From positions 1 to 50,513 of the IMG/VR virus record IMGVR_UViG_3300026089_000012: DNA of 50,513 nt; one strand, given 5' to 3'. Positions 13,578 to 21,843 of the stretch are shown one piece after another. A program made the position numbers and the translations under genes. Position 1 is the first letter of the stretch. Each line of letters starts with the position of its first letter. Origin of the DNA: a virus. Below the pieces are notes generated by a model, which was given only the letters and a program-made list of their open reading frames with translations, had not been told where the DNA came from and made no database searches.

Positions 13578-14746
13578 CAGTGCGCCTTGATCTGGAAGTT
13601 CACCACTCCGACTGCCGGAGTGACGTCGAGTGCAGTGTTGGCGAAGCCACCGTTGCCCGATGCCGTCACACCGAGGGCAGGAAGGTTGACGTCGTGAGTG
13701 TGGCCGACGCTGTTGCCCTGTGAGTTGACGTTGAATGCGTGCTGGTGCAATGCATTGGGCGGTCCGGTCACCGAGTTGAGGGCGTAGGCCGCGCCACCTA
13801 CGGTTAGGTTGGCGCTGCCGAGATCGCCGGTGCCATTGACGATGAACGCTGTGGTACCAGCATTCGGCGGGGCCTGGTGGGCGTGTGTCGGGCCGTCGTT
13901 GCCAGTGGATCCGTTGACGTTGTGGATGTGGCCCACCGACTCACCCGTCGAGGTCACGTTCGGGTGGTCGTGATTGATGTCATGCGTGTGGAGCGGCAGA
14001 TTGCCACTGGCGATGACCTTGCTCATCGCCCCAGCCGAACCACCGAGTGCGAACACTGCGGCGGCATCATCGTAGACCAGGCATCGGCCTCGCCAGTCGG
14101 GCATGACCATCGTGCTACCCGACTTCCACGAGGCGGGGATGCGGTTCCACAACGCCGGATAGAGCGATTGTGCGTTGACCACCGACGACCCGTCGATGAG
14201 GAAGTATCCGGTGTCGGCAGTGGCCCCGAGCGTGGCGTGGACGGTGCCTGCCGGGACGAGCAGGTTGAGCACTTCGGTAGCGAGGCCGGCCAGGGTCAGC
14301 GCGGTGTAACCCGGGACCGAGGCCCCGGCCACCAGCGGCAGATTGGTCTTGCCCGCCACCGCGATCTCGGCATAGGCGAACGCTGCTGAACGGTAGGAGA
14401 TCGAGCCAGTCGTGGCCGCCGCCGCCGCATACGCCAGCGCCTGTTCGAGGGAGAAGGCATCGATGACGTGCTCGACGGGCGCGCCGTTGGAGTGGCCGAC
14501 CGCTGCTGTGCCGTCGTAGCCACGATCGGAGACGGTGAAGACATTGCCGCTACGGCTGGTGCAGAGGATCTTCTCCTCGGTCGGCAGGGCCCGGTCGATG
14601 CAGATGACGAACTTGCCGGCGCTGCCGTCCGGGTAGGTCGATCCGTCAGCGACGGTGATCGTCAGCGCGACGTTGGAGATCGCGCCGACCTCGGTCGTCG
14701 CCACCGTCCCGCCGCTCATGTCCTTGCGAATCCATTCGTTGGCCAT
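13577..14746 (-). CDS. Tail collar/fibre protein with HxH motifs (389 aa)
   Basis: ATG 14746 is chosen for the AGGAGGATCG directly before it. Residues 27-96 form a small beta module shared with the capsid and adaptor proteins. The centre has a phage tail collar signature (GYFLIDGSSVVNAQSLYPAL, then PDWRGRCLVYDD). The C-terminal third contains repeated HxH motifs (LHTHDINHDH, GHIHN, THAHQ, LHQHA, GHTHD), which in T4 long tail fibres bind iron along the fibre tip. It is probably a receptor-contacting fibre or collar. It follows the nozzle gene by 8 bases. Confidence 0.8.
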   Translation of the reverse strand: MANEWIRKDMSGGTVATTEVGAISNVALTITVADGSTYPDGSAGKFVICIDRALPTEEKILCTSRSGNVFTVSDRGYDGTAAVGHSNGAPVEHVIDAFSLEQALAYAAAAATTGSISYRSAAFAYAEIAVAGKTNLPLVAGASVPGYTALTLAGLATEVLNLLVPAGTVHATLGATADTGYFLIDGSSVVNAQSLYPALWNRIPASWKSGSTMVMPDWRGRCLVYDDAAAVFALGGSAGAMSKVIASGNLPLHTHDINHDHPNVTSTGESVGHIHNVNGSTGNDGPTHAHQAPPNAGTTAFIVNGTGDLGSANLTVGGAAYALNSVTGPPNALHQHAFNVNSQGNSVGHTHDVNLPALGVTASGNGGFANTALDVTPAVGVVNFQIKAH

Positions 14747-14754
14747 CGATCCTC

Positions 14755-16614
14755 CTATGTCGCCGCGACGAGCTGCACGAGCAGGATGCCCTGCGGGCCG
14801 TCGCCGCTCTTGTCCCAGTTCTTCGGGTGCCACTCGAACTTGTCGAGCCGCACGTTGTAGACACGCTCGTTGATGCGCAGCAACGTCAGTCGTTTGCTGG
14901 CGTGCAAGGTCTCGGCCCAGATGTGCATGTCGGGGATGTTGAACGAGCGCTGCACACCCTCACCGATGCCGACCGTGTATCCCTCGTTGACCATCAGCGG
15001 CAGGATCCACTGCAGCACTTCCGGTGCCACGGGGTACGAGCGCATCCTCCAGTGCTTGAAGATCGGCGACGAGGAGCCCGGCCCGAGCAGGGTAATGGTC
15101 ACCTCGGCCGACACCACCTGGGCCCCTTGAAGATCGATGTGCAGACTCTGACTGTCCACAGTGGCCTGCGTGGCCGAGCCCACCAGAACCCCGGCTTGGT
15201 CATGTACCTCACCCTTGACGGTCTGGCCGGCGAGCAACGGCAGGAACGCCAGATCGAGGGCGAGGAGCGCCTTGTTCTCCACCGTGCCGAAGAACACCTG
15301 ACCGGAGTCCAGGGAACCCTGGCCTTCGTAGGTCGTTTGTTCGGCGTAGGCCCCCGACGTGGCGACACAGAAGGCCGTCTTGCCACCGAGACGAGCAACG
15401 CCGGTCACGGTCCCGACGAACCCAGAGGTCGAGACGTCATTGGAGTAGGCGGGCTGCAGCGGAGCCACTTCCTCGGTGACATCGAGGCGCATCACTCCGC
15501 TACGCGTGCCGTTGACCATCGAGCTCCACCCGGCGAAGACGTACTTGCCGTCCGCGCAGGCGGCGCGCACGTCGCCCACGTCGGTGATCAGCGGGCCATA
15601 GGTCAGCGTGCCGTCACCGGAGACCTGGGCGAAGCGCAGTCCCGAGCTCGTACACAACACGCACTCACCTGCGTAGCTCAGCCCGAAGCGCAGCTGCTCT
15701 CCCAGTGGCAGCGGTGCAACCTCCTGGCTCTGCACCAGCACCCCGGCCGAGTCCGTCGTCAGCGTGTGCAGCTCGCTCTTGGTCCCAGCAAACCCTCCGG
15801 CGTAGATCCTCGAGCCGATGGCGAAGATGGTCGTCCATCGGAAGTTGGCCTGGAAGTGGGTCTTGATCGTCGTCAACGTGCCCGTGCTGCTCACCTCACG
15901 CAGCAGATTGCCGACGCCGATCAGCAGGTGACCGGAGACGAAGGCGACGTTGTCCACGTTGGCTGCGACCGGGGTGCCGAACGGGACATCGACCGTGCCG
16001 GTGCCCTGGTACCTCGTCAGCTTGGTCGAGGTCGCCACGTACAGATCGGAGCCGTCCGTGCCGAGCGCCTGAATCGTGCCACCCGGCGCGGTCATCGCCG
16101 TCCAGGTGATCAGGTCACTAGTCCGGTACAGGTTGGTGCCGGCGCCCATGAACACGTAGATGCCCGACGAGATCATCACTGGGGCGGCGGCTGCGTCGGC
16201 CTGCTTGAGCGTGGTCGCGTGCACCAGCGTCATCTCGTTCTTGGTCGTCCAGACCATCCGGTCACTCTGCCGGAAGCGGAAGTTATCGGTCGTGTCATCG
16301 ATGTCGCTCTGGCTCTGTCCGGCGCCGTGGTGCCACGTGTACTTGTACCGGGCCCATGCGCCCTTGGCGTTGAACAGTGTGTCGTTCGGCTGATCGTTGG
16401 GTGCCAGCGAGTCGCGGAACGTGTCCATCGGTCCTGACTGCCAGCCACCGGCGCCGCCCGCACCAGTGAGATCGACGGGGAAGCAGTACCCGTCGAGCGT
16501 CACCGTCTCGGGGCACCACTTGCCCGCGTCGGGTCCGGTCTCGCTGCCCTCGATGTCGGCAACGCCGCCGCCGAGGTACCACGGATAGGCCGGATGCAGG
16601 GTAGGTGTCGTCAT
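14755..16614 (-). CDS. Tail nozzle/tubular protein, beta-propeller-like (619 aa)
   Basis: The long product has repeated short beta elements of the kind FVSGHLLIGVGNLLREVS, IGSRIYAGGF, LRFGLSYAGECVLCTSSG and DGKYVFAGWSS, suggesting a beta-propeller. Podoviral nozzles (T7 gp12, P22 gp10) are propeller-containing rings of similar size, and the gene follows the adaptor gene, the order seen in such phages. The C-terminal 150 residues form a separate domain (WILPLMVNEGYTVGIGEG). The assignment as nozzle is inference from size, fold impression and position. Confidence 0.65.
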   Translation of the reverse strand: MTTPTLHPAYPWYLGGGVADIEGSETGPDAGKWCPETVTLDGYCFPVDLTGAGGAGGWQSGPMDTFRDSLAPNDQPNDTLFNAKGAWARYKYTWHHGAGQSQSDIDDTTDNFRFRQSDRMVWTTKNEMTLVHATTLKQADAAAAPVMISSGIYVFMGAGTNLYRTSDLITWTAMTAPGGTIQALGTDGSDLYVATSTKLTRYQGTGTVDVPFGTPVAANVDNVAFVSGHLLIGVGNLLREVSSTGTLTTIKTHFQANFRWTTIFAIGSRIYAGGFAGTKSELHTLTTDSAGVLVQSQEVAPLPLGEQLRFGLSYAGECVLCTSSGLRFAQVSGDGTLTYGPLITDVGDVRAACADGKYVFAGWSSMVNGTRSGVMRLDVTEEVAPLQPAYSNDVSTSGFVGTVTGVARLGGKTAFCVATSGAYAEQTTYEGQGSLDSGQVFFGTVENKALLALDLAFLPLLAGQTVKGEVHDQAGVLVGSATQATVDSQSLHIDLQGAQVVSAEVTITLLGPGSSSPIFKHWRMRSYPVAPEVLQWILPLMVNEGYTVGIGEGVQRSFNIPDMHIWAETLHASKRLTLLRINERVYNVRLDKFEWHPKNWDKSGDGPQGILLVQLVAAT

Positions 16615-17516
16615 CAGCTCATCCGGATTGGGTACAGGGTGCGCAGCCGGCTCATCTCGTCGGCCTTGCGCCGTGTGTACCGAGCCAGGCGCAGCTGGCT
16701 GAGCGAGACCATCGAACCGAGCGGAGTTTCCTCCGCACGTCGTGGCTCGTCTTGCGCACCACGGCCCGTGCGGGTGTCGTCGTCGTTCATCACCAGCCGG
16801 ATACGTGTGCCGAGCTCGAGGACGTCGAGCATCGACACCGACAGGTGTACGTCATCGACGAGGTCGGACGCTGCAGTGAGGCCATCAGTCGAGAAGGGAT
16901 GTGCAACCTTGACGTAGACCTGGCCGGAGCGGATCGGCTCCAGGAACCGCAGCAGCATCCCTGACGTCGGCGCGCCGTCGAAGCCGACCGCATCGCCTCG
17001 GATCAGCTTGCTCTTGACCCGGGGCCACACGCTCTCGGTCGTCTGCAGTTCCGACTGCATCACGTCGATCACTCCGTAGATGTCCGACCAGCTCGACAGC
17101 AGCTCCAGCGTCTGTGCCGCTGCAGCCACCGTGAAGGTGTCACTGTCCATCCAGTACAGGTCACGGCCCCACGAGTCGATCTCGGTGAGCATCGCATCGA
17201 ACACATCCATCAGCGGGAACCTGGGCGCGATGTCGATGATGGTGCCCGCTCCATGACCGGCAGGCTCGGAGTCGGCGGCACCGCGCATCACCGTCACGGT
17301 GTTGGTGCCGGTGTCTGCCGAGACCACCCGCATCAGCTCGAGCTCGATGCCGAGGATCGCACCGGTGACGACGGCAGGTGGCATCTGCGTACCGAACTGG
17401 AACGTGGTGACGCTGTCGTCGATGACGCCGAGCAGTGTGTTCTGCTCCATGCGGTGATTGCTGCCGAGCTGGCGGCGAATGCGCTTGGCGGTGGTGAGTG
17501 CATTGGTACGAGCCAT
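16614..17516 (-). CDS. Head-tail adaptor, T7 gp11-like in position (300 aa)
   Basis: The product carries an N-terminal helix (ALTTAKRIRRQLGSN) and then a beta module (33-97) with ELELMRVVSADTG and TVTVMRGA, seen also in capsid and collar proteins. Next come helical segments (LMDVFDAMLTEIDSW) and a basic C terminus. Its place between the major capsid gene and the nozzle gene and its size fit a podoviral connector-tail adaptor. The start has AAAGGATCAGGCG before ATG 17516. Confidence 0.68.
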   Translation of the reverse strand: MARTNALTTAKRIRRQLGSNHRMEQNTLLGVIDDSVTTFQFGTQMPPAVVTGAILGIELELMRVVSADTGTNTVTVMRGAADSEPAGHGAGTIIDIAPRFPLMDVFDAMLTEIDSWGRDLYWMDSDTFTVAAAAQTLELLSSWSDIYGVIDVMQSELQTTESVWPRVKSKLIRGDAVGFDGAPTSGMLLRFLEPIRSGQVYVKVAHPFSTDGLTAASDLVDDVHLSVSMLDVLELGTRIRLVMNDDDTRTGRGAQDEPRRAEETPLGSMVSLSQLRLARYTRRKADEMSRLRTLYPIRMS

Positions 17517-17536
17517 CGCCTGATCCTTTCACTGTG

Positions 17537-17574
17537 GCTGGCTGCCGAGGCAGGAGGCCGCCCCGACAGCCAGC
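17537..17574 (-). terminator. Hairpin between capsid and adaptor genes
   Basis: A perfect 8-bp stem (GCTGGCTG at 17537-17544 with CAGCCAGC at 17567-17574) lies 23 bases after the capsid stop codon. There is no U tract. It may end part of the capsid transcripts, lowering expression of tail genes relative to the capsid, or protect the capsid mRNA. Confidence 0.5.
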
Positions 17575-17596
17575 GCTTATGTGGTGAAGCCTTGGA

Positions 17597-18775
17597 TCAG
17601 ACGAGGTCACCCGGCAGTGCCGAGTTGACGTTCAGGCCGGTCCAGATGCCCATGTGGGCCTGGCCCTTCACCTGGAAGCCGAACTCCGTCACCATCAGGT
17701 ACTTGTCCGTGTCGTCGGTCTTGGCCAGCTGTTGGGTGATCATCGGCTGGAGGACTCGACGGCTGAAGCCCGAACGCTTGACAGCGAAGGCATCGGTCGC
17801 CTTCACCCACCGGTTGCGGCACAGGTCAACCGTGCCGAACTCGGTATTGACCGACAGGGCGCGCTTGCGGCCACGCTGCGGGTCGTCCACCGAGACCGAC
17901 TGGATGCGCTCCGAGCCGAGGGTGTTGTTCAGGGCGTCGAACGCGGCCGGCTGGGCCATGATGAACAGGTCCGAGGGATCGCCACCAGCGTTGAAGATGC
18001 GCTGCTGCATGTCCTGGATCGTGTCCACCGTCAGCCACAGGTCGCCCGAGTTGGTGTTCGTCGTGACGAAGTCCTTGAGGCCACCGGTCTGACGACGGAA
18101 GTTCGTCGCGTGCTGGAACTTGTGGCCGTACATGGCCGCCTGCTCCAGGCCGACACCCGTCGTGTGAATGGCGTTGGCCATCTGGCGAGCGAGCTCGGAC
18201 GGGACGCCGTACTTCTTGATCGACTGCTCGGTGCGAGACATTTGCACGGTCGTCGAGAAGATCTGGGCGTAGTTCGAGAACTTGTCCCGGCCCTTGAAGT
18301 TCGCAGCACCGACCGCACCTTCAATGAGCAGCGAGCCCATGCCGATGACTTCGGAGCCGATCACGTGAGCGACGGCAGTCGTGTTCGTCTCCGTCGCTGA
18401 ACCACGGGTGACCGTCAGAACTTCGGTCGTGGTGTTCAGGTCGGTGACGATCATGATTTCGTCGTCGATGCGGATCTGGTCGCCGACACGGAACTTCACC
18501 GCGCCGGCAGTGCCGACCGTGAGCGTCGTGGCAACGCCGTCCGGGATGGCCACGGCGAGGGTGTCGCGCGGCAGCGGGACGTCCTCCTCGAGCCAGTAGA
18601 AGATGACATCGCCGGTGGGCGAGCTCGACAGCAGCGGCACGCCGTCGCTGTCGATGCCGTGGACGAGAGGCATCGATGCGGGCGACAAGATGTAGATCAT
18701 CGTGTCGATGTCGATCGGCGTCTCGGTCGTGAGGTTGTACGAATATGCCGCTGGGCCCTTGAGTTCCTCAGCCAT
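17597..18775 (-). CDS. Major capsid protein, SU10-like HK97 fold
   Basis: The 392-residue product shows the SU10-type capsid pattern: GSLLIEGAVGAANFKGRDKF, then SNYAQIFSTTVQMSRTEQSI, a helix LEQAAMYGHKF, and C-terminal TDKYLMVTEFGFQVKGQAHMG. Residues 79-145 form an inserted beta module (RIDDEIMIVTDLN, then LTVTRGSATE). The protein forms the icosahedral shell. Its gene follows the scaffold and a small gene, the normal head order. ACTGGAGACAGCA precedes ATG 18775. Confidence 0.88.
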   Translation of the reverse strand: MAEELKGPAAYSYNLTTETPIDIDTMIYILSPASMPLVHGIDSDGVPLLSSSPTGDVIFYWLEEDVPLPRDTLAVAIPDGVATTLTVGTAGAVKFRVGDQIRIDDEIMIVTDLNTTTEVLTVTRGSATETNTTAVAHVIGSEVIGMGSLLIEGAVGAANFKGRDKFSNYAQIFSTTVQMSRTEQSIKKYGVPSELARQMANAIHTTGVGLEQAAMYGHKFQHATNFRRQTGGLKDFVTTNTNSGDLWLTVDTIQDMQQRIFNAGGDPSDLFIMAQPAAFDALNNTLGSERIQSVSVDDPQRGRKRALSVNTEFGTVDLCRNRWVKATDAFAVKRSGFSRRVLQPMITQQLAKTDDTDKYLMVTEFGFQVKGQAHMGIWTGLNVNSALPGDLV

Positions 18776-19088
18776 TGCTGTCTCCAGTCATTTGTGTCAG
18801 GTCGACTTGTCCACTCCGAACGGAGCGGATCTTGCCGTCGATCTCGGCACGACGCTCGACGTACTGACGGTGACGGATGGTCTGGCCGTCATGGTCCAGG
18901 ATGGGCATCTTGATCCCGCCTGGGCGCTCGTCGTAGAGAATCGCTCCGTCGATCGACGAAGGTGTGCTGGGCGTCGCGACCCAGTTCTGGGTCCGCGACA
19001 TCGTCGCTGCGGGCGACAACTGGATTCCCTTGTTCCTCAACCTGCATCCGTAGTGCTCTTGGCACCCGGTGATGTGACAGATGGTCAT
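18768..19088 (-). CDS. Small head-region protein (106 aa)
   Basis: It lies between scaffold and capsid genes and overlaps the capsid start by 8 bases. The N terminus is cysteine- and histidine-rich (CHITGCQEHYGC), which could bind zinc. The centre has proline and glycine loops (DERPGGIKMPILD), and the C terminus is basic helical (YVERRAEIDGKIRSVRSGQ). Position suggests a minor capsid or decoration protein, but no family is recognised. Confidence 0.6.
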   Translation of the reverse strand: MTICHITGCQEHYGCRLRNKGIQLSPAATMSRTQNWVATPSTPSSIDGAILYDERPGGIKMPILDHDGQTIRHRQYVERRAEIDGKIRSVRSGQVDLTQMTGDSNG

Positions 19089-19091
19089 CGA

Positions 19092-19703
19092 TCAGTGGCC
19101 TTGGATGCCACCCTCGAACTCACGGTCTGCTTCCCGGCCGGCCGCCAGATGGGCGTCGTGGTCGTATCGCAGTCGGGGATCTCGCTCGACCAGGCCCTTG
19201 GTCAGTACCTTGGCGACGGCGTCACGTTGGGCGATTGCCTCGTCCACTCCGGCACGCCGGTCCTTCTGGTACTGCTCCAATGCCGAGTCGATCGGGTGCG
19301 CTCCCTGCAGGCCCTGGCCGGCTGGCTGTCCGCCACCGCCCAGCTTCTCCTGCAGAGCCTGACGCTCCCTGTTCTCGGCCTCGAGCCTGTTCAATGCGTC
19401 GATCTCCTCTTGTGACTTCTGCGGCTCTGGCGGCGTTGCCGGATCCTTGGGTGCTTCGAGAGCTCCCAGTCGGATCGCTTTCGCCTTCAGTGCTTCGATG
19501 TCCTGTCCATCCCAGGTGTCGAACAGCATTCCTCCGACCTCGGTGAGCGGACTGATCCCGGCCTCCATGAACGCCACCTTCTTTTCGAGGATGAGGTTCT
19601 TCTTGGTCGCTTCTCGGCCTGCGTCAGCAGCGGCTCGAAGGGCGGCGATGCCTTCCTTCTCGTGCTCCTGTTCCTGGTCGTCGTCGTTCTGGTAGTTGGA
19701 CAT
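19092..19703 (-). CDS. Scaffolding protein (203 aa)
   Basis: ATG 19703 is chosen because AAGGAGACCCA precedes it. The product is highly charged and helical: an acidic start (NDDDQEQEHEKEG), a helix (AALRAAADAGREATKKN), a second charged helix (EEIDALNRLEAENRERQALQ) and a glycine/glutamine hinge before a basic-acidic C terminus. Such low-complexity charged helices placed directly before the capsid gene are typical of scaffolds that guide shell assembly and leave before packaging. Confidence 0.75.
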   Translation of the reverse strand: MSNYQNDDDQEQEHEKEGIAALRAAADAGREATKKNLILEKKVAFMEAGISPLTEVGGMLFDTWDGQDIEALKAKAIRLGALEAPKDPATPPEPQKSQEEIDALNRLEAENRERQALQEKLGGGGQPAGQGLQGAHPIDSALEQYQKDRRAGVDEAIAQRDAVAKVLTKGLVERDPRLRYDHDAHLAAGREADREFEGGIQGH

Positions 19704-19819
19704 TGGGTCTCCTTGTGGGTGCCATGCGCCTTGCCTGCACACTCGGTCGGCGAGCCGAGCGGACTGTTCCCTGGAGAGCGGCCACGTCGTAGCTCCACTC
19801 GACGGGGGCCCTGATGAGC

Positions 19820-19860
19820 TCACCCCGTTGGCGGACAAGGTAGCACCGCCTGCGGGGTGA
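19820..19860 (-). terminator. Two-tier hairpin before the scaffold/capsid genes
   Basis: An 8-bp outer stem (TCACCCCG with CGGGGTGA) and 5-bp inner stem (GGCGG with CCGCC) are separated by 2-nt internal bulges and an 11-nt loop. It sits 8 bases after the ejection gene's stop and 117 bases before the scaffold start. With no U tract it could be a terminator, processing site or attenuator separating ejection and capsid transcripts. Confidence 0.55.
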
Positions 19861-19868
19861 TTCGCGTA

Positions 19869-20774
19869 TTAGGTCTTGGCGACTCCGGCCCCGGTCAGTC
19901 CTCGGTTGGTGCGCAGAGCGCCACCCGACACTGCAGCCCGGGCACTGTTGCGCTCGATCTGTCGGCGTTCGAGGGCCTGCTGTGCAGCTCCGTCACCGAA
20001 GAACGTCGAGTCGATGCCCTCGCGTTGCGTCGTCAAATCGTCGGCCTCACCGATCGACTCGGTGAAGATGCCGGACTTGTCGAGCTGGTTGAGCTGGCCG
20101 AGGTTCTGATAGATCCCGGCCTCGGTCGATGGCGTGCCGGCAATGCGGTCGGCGGTTGCCTGGTCGATCGAGATGCCCATGCGCTGACCCATGCCCGAGG
20201 TGTAGGCCGTGCGGCTCATCCGCTCCAGGTTGGCTAGCGTCTTGCTCGGATCGAGGTACACCGCAGCGAGGGCGGCGTCGCCCTGGGCCACGCCGAAGAA
20301 CTCGTTGAACTTGGCGCGCACCAGCGGGTCAGTGTTCTGCACTCGCTCGTAGGTCTGGCCGAGCCGGTCTTCGACCTCCAGCGCGCTGAGTCCCTGGCCC
20401 ATCAGCTTCTGCAGGTCGGTGTACTCGTCATACATGAACGTCGGCAGCCCGGCCTGGCGCATCGAGCCGGCCACCGTCTGTTCGTACTCTCGGACCTCGG
20501 CCACAGTCGGGACGTGTACCGGCTCACCACTGGCGGCGCGGGTGCGGAGCTCGCCGATGATGCCGTAGCGCGTCTTGAACTGCTGGGTTTGCTCCAGGTT
20601 GATGAGGATGGTGTTCTGATCATCCACTCCACTGGTGATCTGATCCCACAACCAGCCACCCGGCGTGCCGTCCGGGCCGATGGTGAACAGCCCACCGAGA
20701 TCCATCGAGGTCAGGTAGTTCTGAATGTTGGTGAACGTGTTCATGTTGTCTTGCGGCGTCGGTTGATCAGCCAT
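19869..20774 (-). CDS. Putative ejection (internal virion) protein, 301 aa
   Basis: It is a soluble helical protein with no signal or membrane segment, located between the giant virion protein and the scaffold, where podoviruses place ejection proteins. The product includes DDQNTILINLEQTQQFKTRYG near residue 50. The neighbouring 352-residue protein has a comparable segment (MDQNTLFNKIRAQHHDF), so the two may be distant relatives. The C terminus is arginine-rich (ALERRQIERNSARAA). Function is inferred from position only. Confidence 0.58.
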   Translation of the reverse strand: MADQPTPQDNMNTFTNIQNYLTSMDLGGLFTIGPDGTPGGWLWDQITSGVDDQNTILINLEQTQQFKTRYGIIGELRTRAASGEPVHVPTVAEVREYEQTVAGSMRQAGLPTFMYDEYTDLQKLMGQGLSALEVEDRLGQTYERVQNTDPLVRAKFNEFFGVAQGDAALAAVYLDPSKTLANLERMSRTAYTSGMGQRMGISIDQATADRIAGTPSTEAGIYQNLGQLNQLDKSGIFTESIGEADDLTTQREGIDSTFFGDGAAQQALERRQIERNSARAAVSGGALRTNRGLTGAGVAKT

Positions 20775-20775
20775 G

Positions 20776-21834
20776 TCAGCCTCCCTCGAAGGTGTTCTGG
20801 ATCAACCGGAACGTTGCTGCTGCACCACGCACGGCCCCAGTGGTCTTGGCGAATGCCGGGTCTTTGCGAGCGTTGCGGGTGACCTCGGTGAGCGTCGCTG
20901 CACGGGGCTGGCCGTTGGCATCGGGCACCGTCACCATGTTGCGCCACTTGGAGTCCATCAGATCGACCTCGTTCGGGTTCATCTCGAGCTCGTTGGCGAT
21001 GCGATCACGCGCCGGCATGAGCATGTCACGCATCGTCTGCCCAGCATTCAACTGCTGCGCTGCCCATCCGAACTCACCGATCGCCTGCTGCTGGAAGATC
21101 GCCTGCACGGCGGCCGGGTCCATCTCGCCACTGGTGATCCGCATCGCCCACTCCCGCGCCGTGTCATCGCTGACGCTCAGCAGTTGGGACCCGGCCATCT
21201 TCTTGATGTCATCGACGGTCGCCGTCACGATGCCAGGGTCAGTCACCTTGGTCGGGTCACCGACCAGCCAGTCATCGACCTGATCACTCGACCAGCCGTC
21301 GCGCACTGCAACCGTGGCGACGTAGGTGAGCTCGTCGTCGGTCATCGGCCGTCCGACCGTCGCCGCCCGGTTCTTGATCGCCGCCTTGGCTGATGCGATC
21401 TGCTCGGGCGTCGGAGCAGCTGAGCCGCCCCCACCGCCACCACCACCCCGGCCTCGACCGCCGCCGCCGCCCTGGATCTGCTTGTTCAGGTCGGCCATCA
21501 CCTGATCGAAGTCATGGTGCTGGGCACGAATCTTGTTGAAGAGCGTATTCTGATCCATCACGCCGATGTAGGCGTTCCACATCAGCGCCTTGACCGGCGC
21601 GCCGTAGTGGTTGATCAGTCCCGACAGCTGTGGATCACTGGCAACAGAGTTCTCGAAGGCGATGTAGTCACCGATGTTGTCGGATGTGCCACGCAGCAGG
21701 CCCGGGTAACGGGTCTCGTTGATGAACTTGGACGCCCGCGCTGCTTCGGGATCGTTGACGATCGGCTTCTGTGGGGCGATGACCCTGCTGGCCGGTGTCT
21801 TCTTTGCTGGCGGTGGCTTTTGGCCGGGAGGCAT
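20776..21834 (-). CDS. Putative ejection (internal virion) protein, 352 aa
   Basis: The product starts with a proline/lysine-rich tail, followed by a helical domain with MDQNTLFNKIRAQHHDF, then a polyglycine hinge of about 19 residues with two arginines. The second domain is helical (TDDELTYVATVAVRDGW, SSDQVDDWLVGD). Such a flexible glycine hinge between two compact domains suits a protein that must unfold and pass through the tail. Start set by GTAGGAGCACGCC. Confidence 0.58.
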   Translation of the reverse strand: MPPGQKPPPAKKTPASRVIAPQKPIVNDPEAARASKFINETRYPGLLRGTSDNIGDYIAFENSVASDPQLSGLINHYGAPVKALMWNAYIGVMDQNTLFNKIRAQHHDFDQVMADLNKQIQGGGGGRGRGGGGGGGGSAAPTPEQIASAKAAIKNRAATVGRPMTDDELTYVATVAVRDGWSSDQVDDWLVGDPTKVTDPGIVTATVDDIKKMAGSQLLSVSDDTAREWAMRITSGEMDPAAVQAIFQQQAIGEFGWAAQQLNAGQTMRDMLMPARDRIANELEMNPNEVDLMDSKWRNMVTVPDANGQPRAATLTEVTRNARKDPAFAKTTGAVRGAAATFRLIQNTFEGG

Positions 21835-21843
21835 GGCGTGCTC

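Noticed and set aside
14827-16437. 536-residue plus-strand frame opposite the nozzle gene
   Set aside because: It is antisense to a well-supported virion gene and has the histidine/arginine/valine composition typical of a reverse-frame shadow.
14755-17516. Programmed frameshift between tail genes
   Set aside because: The genes meet in a simple stop-start overlap, and there is no tape-measure gene or slippery sequence to suggest the tail-chaperone frameshift of long-tailed phages.
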